Below are positions 23,891-29,116 of a DNA stretch of 29,116 nt, piece by piece. The DNA lies in contig JAHEMX010000002.1 in the NCBI GenBank assembly GCA_024643445.1, forward strand, positions 1-29,116, written 5' to 3'. The stretch's first letter is position 1. Each line of letters starts with the position of its first letter. The notes below the pieces were generated by a model that saw only the letters and a program-made list of their open reading frames with translations, had not been told where the DNA came from and ran no database searches. The position numbers were made by a program, and so were the translations under genes. This stretch comes from Desulfobulbaceae bacterium (GTDB taxonomy: Bacteria > Desulfobacterota > Desulfobulbia > Desulfobulbales > Desulfocapsaceae).

Positions 23891-24403
23891 TCAGGCCGTC
23901 AACTCTTCTACTGTCTTTCCGCGCAATTCAGCAATTTTGTTAACAGTCTTCAGTTTTCTCAGACCATCAAGCGTTGCCTTGACCATATTGTGGGGATTAT
24001 GAGAGCCCAGACATTTTGTCAGGATATTGCTCACACCTGCCGCTTCAAGTACCGCCCTGACGGGTCCACCGGCAATAACACCGGTACCTGCCGAGGCCGG
24101 TTTCAGCAGTACGCGGCCGGCTCCGAAATTTCCGACAATTCCGTGTGGAATCGACACATCAGTCAATGAAACGGCGGACATGTCCTTTCGGGCTTTTTCA
24201 ATTCCCTTGCGTATCGCATCAGGAACCTGGTTGGCTTTACCAAGACCATATCCCACTTTTCCTTTTCCATCTCCAACAACCACAATTGCACTGAAGCTGA
24301 ACCGGCGACCGCCTTTTACAACCTTCGCAACTCTGTTGATAAATACTATCTTTTCAACAAGTTCCTCAGCCACTTCACCTCTGGAACGCTTAAATTCAGA
24401 CAA
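23891..24403 (-). CDS. rpsE: 30S ribosomal protein S5
   Basis: 170 residues. The start is TTG at 24403 with a GGGGG-containing site six bases upstream; no ATG or GTG is available in frame. Double-stranded-RNA-type N-terminal domain with KIVFINRVAKVVKGGRRFSFSAIVVVGDGKG, then GIPHGIVGNFGAGRV-like sequence, and LKPASAGTGVIAGGPVRAVLEAAGV. S5 acts with S4 in decoding accuracy and mRNA unwinding at the entry channel. A 6-bp inverted repeat (23882-23898) covers its stop codon. Confidence 0.97.
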   Translation of the reverse strand: MSEFKRSRGEVAEELVEKIVFINRVAKVVKGGRRFSFSAIVVVGDGKGKVGYGLGKANQVPDAIRKGIEKARKDMSAVSLTDVSIPHGIVGNFGAGRVLLKPASAGTGVIAGGPVRAVLEAAGVSNILTKCLGSHNPHNMVKATLDGLRKLKTVNKIAELRGKTVEELTA

Positions 24404-24428
24404 GGGACACCCCCAAAACTGTTACGAG

Positions 24429-24794
24429 TTAAAATTCCAATCCGCCTTCCCGGGCCCCATCAGACAGCGCCTTGACGCGACCGTGATAGATGTAGCCTCC
24501 GCGATCAAACACAACCCGAATGATACCGGCAGCCTTGGCCCGTTCGGCAATCATCACGCCGACCTTCTTGGCGATTGCCGTTTTTCCTTTTTCTTCGGCT
24601 TTCTCAAAAGCTTTATCAATCGTTGACATTGATACGAGCGTGTTACCGGAGCTGTCATCTATGATCTGTGCATAGATATGCTTGCTGCTCTTGAAAACTC
24701 TTAAACGGGGTCGCTCACCTGTTCCAGCCACTTTCTTGCGGATCCGTTTCACCCGCTTAGCCCTTGCAATACTTGAAGGATTTGTTTTAGCCAT
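24429..24794 (-). CDS. rplR: 50S ribosomal protein L18
   Basis: 121 residues. It shows RVKRIRKKVAGTGERPRLRVFKSSKHIYAQIIDD, ALVSMSTIDKAF-like sequence, and the ending FDRGGYIYHGRVKALSDGAREGGLEF. It binds 5S rRNA with L5. ATG start. It lies 46 bp after rplF and 25 bp before rpsE. Confidence 0.98.
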   Translation of the reverse strand: MAKTNPSSIARAKRVKRIRKKVAGTGERPRLRVFKSSKHIYAQIIDDSSGNTLVSMSTIDKAFEKAEEKGKTAIAKKVGVMIAERAKAAGIIRVVFDRGGYIYHGRVKALSDGAREGGLEF

Positions 24795-24840
24795 CGTTTT
24801 ATCTCTACCAGTAAAATATCGTCAGTTAATTACGTAACTA

Positions 24841-25383
24841 TTATTTTCCTGCGCCGGACTTGCCTGCTTTGCGCACGATATGCTCATCTTCGTATCTGAT
24901 TCCTTTGCCCTTGTAAGGCTCGGGTTTGCGAATAGCCCGAATCTTGGCGGCAGCCAGGCCAAGTGCTTCCTTATCAACCGATTCAAGAACAATCTTGGTG
25001 TTGTTTTCAACACTCCCGGTAACACCTTTCGGCAGATTGAACACAACCGGGTTGGAGTAACCGACGCTGAGCGACAGACCATTTCCGGCAACACTTGCGC
25101 GATAGCCTATGCCTTCAACAATCAGAACTTTCTTGAACCCCTCATCGACACCAACAACCATATTGTTTAACAGAGATCTCGTGAGTCCCTGAAACGCACT
25201 GCCTTGCTTATCAGTCTCACTGCAGGTCACATGAATATGGCCACCATCCAGTGCGATTGCTATCTGTGGATGTATGGTGCGGCTCAGCGAACCCCTCTTG
25301 CCTGTTACAGTTATATCCTGGCCCTTGATATCGATCTTGACACCACCGGGTACCGGTATGGGCATTTTTCCAACTCGAGACAT
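24841..25383 (-). CDS. rplF: 50S ribosomal protein L6
   Basis: 180 residues, two repeated L6 domains. It shows MSRVGKMPIPVPGGVKI, VTGKRGSLSR, NNMVVGVDEGFKKVLIVEGIGYRA, and the C-terminal signature RKPEPYKGKGIRYEDE. It lies at the factor-binding side of the 50S subunit near the sarcin-ricin loop. ATG start, 24 bp after rpsH. Confidence 0.98.
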   Translation of the reverse strand: MSRVGKMPIPVPGGVKIDIKGQDITVTGKRGSLSRTIHPQIAIALDGGHIHVTCSETDKQGSAFQGLTRSLLNNMVVGVDEGFKKVLIVEGIGYRASVAGNGLSLSVGYSNPVVFNLPKGVTGSVENNTKIVLESVDKEALGLAAAKIRAIRKPEPYKGKGIRYEDEHIVRKAGKSGAGK

Positions 25384-25407
25384 GTTTTCCTCCGTTACAA
25401 ACCGGTG

Positions 25408-25806
25408 TTACCAAACCTGGCAGAGAATCTCCCCGCCACTATTTTCTTTTCTGGCGGCACGATCTGCCACAATGCCCTTGGACGTTGAGACGATAGCGAT
25501 GCCGAGGCCGTTGAGGACGACAGGGATATCACCCGCCTTCGCAAACTTTCTCAGACCCGGTTTACTGACCCGCTGTATACCTGAGATGACGGATTCGCCA
25601 TGTGGACCGTATTTCAGGTTGATGGTCAACGTGCCTTGCGGACCACTGTCATCAACCTCGTAGCCGTTGATGTAGCCCTCTTCCTGCAGGACTTTAGCAA
25701 CATTTACCTTTACCTTGGACTTCGGCATCTGTACCGAATCGAATTTAACCGTTACTGCATTTCGTATCCTGGTCAGCATGTCTGCCAGCGGATCGCTCAT
25801 TGACAT
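25408..25806 (-). CDS. rpsH: 30S ribosomal protein S8
   Basis: 132 residues from the ATG at 25806, eight bases after AAGGAG; a GTG at 25815 would overlap that site and is rejected. It shows SDPLADMLTRIRNAVTVKF, RVSKPGLRKFAKAGDIP, LGIAIVSTSKGIVADRAARKENSGGEILC. S8 binds the central domain of 16S rRNA and in E. coli represses the spc operon by binding its mRNA near rplE. Confidence 0.97.
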   Translation of the reverse strand: MSMSDPLADMLTRIRNAVTVKFDSVQMPKSKVKVNVAKVLQEEGYINGYEVDDSGPQGTLTINLKYGPHGESVISGIQRVSKPGLRKFAKAGDIPVVLNGLGIAIVSTSKGIVADRAARKENSGGEILCQVW

Positions 25807-25863
25807 CGCGAACACTCCTTCTCTAAAATCATAAGTTCGACTTGATCAGCGGTACTTATTCAG

Positions 25864-26049
25864 TTACCAGCTTGACTTGGTAACACCCGTTATTTCACCC
25901 TTCGACGCCAGGGACCTGAAGCATATTCGGCAAACACCAAATTTCCTGATGTATGCCCGTGGACGTCCACAGAGTGGGCACCGGTTATATTTACGCACCG
26001 AATGTTTCGGCTCCCGCTGCGCTCTTGCAATTATTGATTTCTTAGCCAA
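25864..26049 (-). CDS. rpsN: 30S ribosomal protein S14, zinc-binding (type Z) form
   Basis: 61 residues, the length of the zinc form (the zinc-free E. coli form is about 100). The start is TTG at 26049 with GGAGG five bases upstream, giving the expected MAKKSIIA N-terminus; an earlier in-frame TTG at 26061 overlaps the site itself. Four Cys make the zinc site: CPLCGR and CRIC. Ends GEITGVTKSSW. S14 is in the 30S head. Confidence 0.97.
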   Translation of the reverse strand: MAKKSIIARAQREPKHSVRKYNRCPLCGRPRAYIRKFGVCRICFRSLASKGEITGVTKSSW

Positions 26050-26089
26050 ACCAACCTCCAAATAAGTCGATATGAATACGCTCTTGAGC

Positions 26090-26629
26090 TTATTTCCTAA
26101 AAGGCATTCCCATTAATCGTAACAGTGACCGTCCCTCTTCATTTGTCCGGGCCGAGGTCACGATAGAAATATTCAATCCCTTGAGTTTATCGATCTTGTC
26201 GTAGTCGATCTCCGGGAATATGATCTGTTCCGTGACACCGAGCGAGTAATTTCCGCGACCATCGAATCCTTTCGGCGAAACTCCCCTGAAGTCACGCACG
26301 CGGGGAAGGGCTATATTGACAAGCTTGCTGAAAAAATTATACATCTTGTCTCCCCTCAGCGTTACCCTGCATCCGATCGGCATTCCTTCCCTGAGCTTAA
26401 AGGTGGCGATAGATTTCTTCGCCTTGGTCACAACAGCTTTCTGCCCGGCAATTAAACTCAACTCCTGTGCCGCACCTTCAACGATCTTTGGATTCTGAAC
26501 CGCCTCACCAAGTCCCATGTTGAGAACAATTTTCTCAAGCTTCGGAACCTGCATGATATTGGTATAGCCAAATTCCTCTTTCAGTGCGGAAACACACTCT
26601 TTATCATAATAGTCTTTAAGAGCACCCAT
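26090..26629 (-). CDS. rplE: 50S ribosomal protein L5
   Basis: 179 residues. It shows YTNIMQVPKLEKIVLNMGLGEA, ITGQKAVVTKAKKSIATFKLREGMPIG-like sequence, LPRVRDFRGVSPKGFDGRGNYSLGVTEQIIFPEIDYD, and SIVTSARTNEEGRSLLRLMGMPF. It binds 5S rRNA and touches the P-site tRNA. ATG start, 35 bp after rplX. Confidence 0.98.
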   Translation of the reverse strand: MGALKDYYDKECVSALKEEFGYTNIMQVPKLEKIVLNMGLGEAVQNPKIVEGAAQELSLIAGQKAVVTKAKKSIATFKLREGMPIGCRVTLRGDKMYNFFSKLVNIALPRVRDFRGVSPKGFDGRGNYSLGVTEQIIFPEIDYDKIDKLKGLNISIVTSARTNEEGRSLLRLMGMPFRK

Positions 26630-26664
26630 GTATCACTCCTGACGTCACGCTGAATCGTGAACTG

Positions 26665-26997
26665 TTATTTACTTTCTATTGATTCGCCGCACTTTTTGCA
26701 AACGCGGGCTTTCGTGCCATCTTCGAGCAATTTCCTGCCGATCCGGCCCGTCTGTGTGCATTCCGGACAGATCAACTGAAGATTCGATACATGGATCGGA
26801 GCCTCACGTTCGACTATCTGTCCCTGCTGGCTTGCATCACGGGGCTTGGTATGCCTCTTGATCATGTTGATGCGTTCCACGGTTGCCTTGCTTTCGCTCG
26901 GGAAAACCTTCAGCACCTTGCCGACCCGCCCCTTGTCTTTTCCGGAGATCACCTCTACCTGATCATCCGCTTTCAGGTATGTTCTTCCTTTCCTCAT
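26665..26997 (-). CDS. rplX: 50S ribosomal protein L24, with C-terminal zinc ribbon
   Basis: 110 residues. The KOW motif is near the start (DDQVEVISGKDKGRVGKVLKVFP), then NMIKRHTKPRDASQQGQIVEREAPIHVSNL. The C-terminal ~34 residues carry CPEC...CKKC, a four-cysteine ribbon found in many bacterial L24 proteins and absent from E. coli L24. L24 is an assembly initiator at the 5' end of 23S rRNA. ATG start with AAGGAAG upstream. Confidence 0.97.
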   Translation of the reverse strand: MRKGRTYLKADDQVEVISGKDKGRVGKVLKVFPSESKATVERINMIKRHTKPRDASQQGQIVEREAPIHVSNLQLICPECTQTGRIGRKLLEDGTKARVCKKCGESIESK

Positions 26998-27041
26998 GAT
27001 TCTAACCTATCGTTGCTGTACCTTGTCTGGCGACAATATTG

Positions 27042-27410
27042 TTAAAGAACTTCGGGAGCAAGAGAAATGATCTTCATAAACCCCTCATTCCTCAGTTCAC
27101 GGGCTACCGGTCCAAAAATACGGGTACCAACCGGCTCACCGGCCGATGTGAGTAAAACCGCAGCATTCTCGTCAAATTTCACCCAGGTATCATCCAACCG
27201 CTTCAGTTCTTTTTTCGTGCGAACAATAACTGCTGTCATAACATCCCCCTTTTTCACTTTAGCGTGGGGAATGGCTTCTTTCACCGTCACGACAATAACG
27301 TCGCCTATACCGGCGTATCTCTTTTTTGTGCCGCCGAGAACTCTGATGCAAAGCACTTTCCGCGCTCCGGAGTTATCAGCAACATTCAACGTTGTTTCAG
27401 TCTGTATCAT
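27042..27410 (-). CDS. rplN: 50S ribosomal protein L14
   Basis: 122 residues, the standard size. It shows MIQTETTLNVADNSGARKV, GGTKKRYAGIGDVIVVTVKEAIP, KKGDVMTAVIVRTKKELKR, and FGPVARELRNEGFMKIISLAPEVL. It forms an intersubunit bridge with 16S rRNA and is the docking site for the silencing factor RsfS. ATG start with AGGTCAGG upstream. The 61-bp gap upstream contains a 6-bp hairpin (27439-27455). Confidence 0.98.
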   Translation of the reverse strand: MIQTETTLNVADNSGARKVLCIRVLGGTKKRYAGIGDVIVVTVKEAIPHAKVKKGDVMTAVIVRTKKELKRLDDTWVKFDENAAVLLTSAGEPVGTRIFGPVARELRNEGFMKIISLAPEVL

Positions 27411-27471
27411 AATGTCACCTGACCTCTATCAGTCTACACGGCTCCATAAGAGCCGGCTGCAAACATGGACG

Positions 27472-27732
27472 CTATACCGCTTGCTCCAGGATGGACTTAA
27501 CCCGCCAGCGCTTCGTCTTGCTTAGTGGACGGCACTCTTCTATCAGAACAGTATCGCCGATGTTACATCTGTTCTCCGGATCGTCAGCGAGGTACTTAAC
27601 ACTCGTCTTGACAAATTTGCCATAAAATTTATGGCGAAACTGTCTTTCAACCCGGACAACCACACTCTTTTCCATTCTGTTGCTGACAACAGAACCGGTC
27701 CTTGTTTTTCTCGATTTTTTATTTTCGCTCAT
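27472..27732 (-). CDS. rpsQ: 30S ribosomal protein S17
   Basis: 86 residues. It shows KTRTGSVVSNRMEKSVVVRVERQFRHKFYGKFVK, DDPENRCNIGDTVLIEECRPLSKTKRWRV. An OB-fold protein binding the 5' domain of 16S rRNA. ATG start. It follows rpmC after 61 bp and precedes rplN. Confidence 0.98.
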   Translation of the reverse strand: MSENKKSRKTRTGSVVSNRMEKSVVVRVERQFRHKFYGKFVKTSVKYLADDPENRCNIGDTVLIEECRPLSKTKRWRVKSILEQAV

Positions 27733-27793
27733 AATGTAATTTCAAAATGTTGGGCCGCACATTTTATCTTCGCTCTATCGTTCGTGAAGATCT

Positions 27794-27985
27794 CTAGCTC
27801 ACCGCTTTTTCATTGGCGATGGTCCTTAGTCGCGCGATATCTTTTTTAATTTTTCTCAGACGTGAAGTATCTTCCAACGGTCTTAGTTTATGTTGAAAAG
27901 AGAGATTACCGAGTTCTTCACGCAATTCTTTCTCTTTCTTGATGAGGTCCTCATCGGACATTTTCCGGATTTCCTCGGTTTTCAT
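27794..27985 (-). CDS. rpmC: 50S ribosomal protein L29
   Basis: 63 residues, all helical and charged: EEIRKMSDEDLIKKEKELREEL, then NLSFQHKLRPLEDTSRLRKIKKDIARL. L29 lies at the tunnel exit next to L23. The ATG overlaps the rplP stop by 4 bp (ATGA), so translation is coupled. Confidence 0.97.
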   Translation of the reverse strand: MKTEEIRKMSDEDLIKKEKELREELGNLSFQHKLRPLEDTSRLRKIKKDIARLRTIANEKAVS

Positions 27986-28398
27986 AATGTACTCCTTTTA
28001 GAAATCACCTTGGTACGAAAAGGAAGCTTGTTTCCGGCCAGGGTGAGTGCCCGAACAGCAAGCTCCTCATCGACACCTCCCAGTTCATACAGGATCTTTC
28101 CAGGTTTCACGGGGCAAACCCAGAATTCGGGACTACCCTTACCTTTACCCATCCTAGTCTCTGCCGGCTTTTTGGTGACCGGTTTGGCCGGAAAAACCCT
28201 GATCCAGACCGTTCCACCACGCTTGATCTTTCTGTTGATGGCAATACGGGCAGCTTCAATCTGCTGAGCAGTCATATTGCCTCTTGTCGTGGCCTTGAGT
28301 GCATATTCGCCAAAAGCAATGGACGACCCGCGATGGGCTGTTCCCCTGTTTTTTCCTGTAAAAACCTTACGATGTTTTACTTTTTTGGGACTTAGCAT
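27982..28398 (-). CDS. rplP: 50S ribosomal protein L16
   Basis: 138 residues. It shows MLSPKKVKHRKVFTGKNRGTAHRGSSIAFGEYALKA-type N-terminus, WIRVFPAKPVTKKPAETRMGKGKGSPEFWVCPVKPGKIL, and the ending LAGNKLPFRTKVISK. L16 organises the A-site region of the peptidyl-transferase centre and the 5S contact. ATG start, 48 bp after rpsC. Confidence 0.98.
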   Translation of the reverse strand: MLSPKKVKHRKVFTGKNRGTAHRGSSIAFGEYALKATTRGNMTAQQIEAARIAINRKIKRGGTVWIRVFPAKPVTKKPAETRMGKGKGSPEFWVCPVKPGKILYELGGVDEELAVRALTLAGNKLPFRTKVISKRSTL

Positions 28399-28446
28399 AT
28401 CATACTCCGAAAATTATCTACTCTGATAGAGCACCTGCTAGCAGGC

Positions 28447-29091
28447 TCAGTTCAAACTATCTGTATCGTCAAGGATTTCGCCATTGAATATCCACACCTT
28501 CACACCGATAATGCCAAAGGTCGTGTTAGCCTCAGCCAGTGCATAATCGACGTCCGCTCTCAGAGTGTGCAGCGGTACCCGCCCCTCGCGAACCCATTCG
28601 CTCCGGGACATTTCAGCCCCGCCAAGACGTCCGGAACAGGTGATCTTTATCCCCTGTACACCAAACCGCTGGGCAGAACTGACCGCCTTTTTCATGGCAC
28701 GGCGGAAAGCAATACGGCGCACGAGTTGTGCGGCGACGCTCTCTGCAACCAGCTGGGCATCGGCCTCGGGTCGGCGAACTTCCTGAATGTCCAGGGTTAC
28801 CGGACGATTGACCAGCCGCTCCAGTTCCTGTTTCAGGATCTCGATCTCCGCGCCCTTTTTGCCAATGACAATGCCGGGACGGGCCGTGAAGAGCTTCACC
28901 CGGATCTTGTCTCCGGTACGTTCAATCTTTACTTTGGACAGACCGGCGTGAAAGAGACGTGTTTTTAGGTATTTACGAATTTTCTGATCTTCGATGAGAT
29001 AGGTGGAAAATTCTTTATCTGCATACCAGATCGAATCCCATGTCCGGGTAATATTCAGTCTTAATCCTATTGGATTTACCTTCTGGCCCAA
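28447..29091 (-). CDS. rpsC: 30S ribosomal protein S3
   Basis: 214 residues. The start is TTG at 29091 with GGAGG six bases upstream, giving the expected MGQKVNPIGLRLN N-terminus. KH domain with GIVIGKKGAEIEILKQELE (the GxxG loop is GKKG), and C-terminal half with SGRLGGAEMSRSEWVREGRVPLHTLRADVDYA. S3 lines the mRNA entry channel and shares helicase activity with S4 and S5. The 25 bases upstream hold no visible stop of rplV, which must end outside the window. Confidence 0.98.
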   Translation of the reverse strand: MGQKVNPIGLRLNITRTWDSIWYADKEFSTYLIEDQKIRKYLKTRLFHAGLSKVKIERTGDKIRVKLFTARPGIVIGKKGAEIEILKQELERLVNRPVTLDIQEVRRPEADAQLVAESVAAQLVRRIAFRRAMKKAVSSAQRFGVQGIKITCSGRLGGAEMSRSEWVREGRVPLHTLRADVDYALAEANTTFGIIGVKVWIFNGEILDDTDSLN

Positions 29092-29116
29092 AATAATCCT
29101 CCAACTGAGTAGGTAA

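Noticed and set aside
23882..23898. 6-bp inverted repeat over the rpsE stop codon
   Set aside because: Short, no T-run; such repeats occur by chance in GC-rich codons.
27439..27455. 6-bp hairpin in the rpsQ-rplN gap
   Set aside because: No T-run and small; noted in the rplN entry only.

Overview
The window is almost entirely core bacterial chromosome: about 27.5 kb of co-directional genes on the minus strand (29091 down to 1660), faced at the left edge by two plus-strand genes. The organism is Gram-negative (LptG-type permease, RseP, exported FKBP). The protein sequences, the zinc-binding forms of S4, S14, L36 and L24, the short EF-Ts, and the order rpsB-tsf-pyrH-frr-uppS-cdsA-dxr-rseP-tsaB-ispG-proS-rel suggest Desulfobacterota, probably near Desulfobulbales. 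That placement is inference from family resemblance; no database was searched.

Layout in transcription order on the minus strand. (1) 29091-17370: the 3' half of the S10 operon fused to the spc and alpha operons: rpsC-rplP-rpmC-rpsQ-rplN-rplX-rplE-rpsN-rpsH-rplF-rplR-rpsE-rpmD-rplO-secY-map-infA-rpmJ-rpsM-rpsK-rpsD-rpoA-rplQ. There is no adk between secY and map. Two tandem stem-loops (17348-17277) close it. (2) 17116-16349: a lone YkgJ-type cysteine-cluster gene between the two translation operons. (3) 16063-5366: rpsB, tsf, pyrH and frr, then isoprenoid and envelope genes (uppS, cdsA, dxr, rseP, ispG), with tsaB (tRNA t6A) inserted and proS at the end. (4) 5356-1660: a long RelA/SpoT homologue, a zinc-ribbon plus Smr-like protein, and an exported FKBP prolyl isomerase, ending at a strong bidirectional terminator (1602-1638). 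(5) Plus strand 3-1601: the 3' part of an LptF/LptG-family gene and a DUF362 gene.

The region links ribosome production, secretion (secY), N-terminal methionine removal (map), transcription (rpoA), membrane and isoprenoid precursor supply, and (p)ppGpp signalling. No mobile element, CRISPR array, tRNA or rRNA gene was seen, and no gene-free stretch exceeds 300 bases; the larger gaps are described individually.

The most notable points are these. The RelA/SpoT protein keeps its synthetase residues but has lost the HD-hydrolase signature (HDxxED reads HGSLKN). Five of nine 30S protein genes start with TTG while none of eleven 50S protein genes does. Several strong unassigned hairpins or dyads lie in intergenic leaders: rplO/secY, rpsD/rpoA, upstream of rpsB, rpsB/tsf, and upstream of the FKBP gene. 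I did not find a convincing wholly new multi-gene system.
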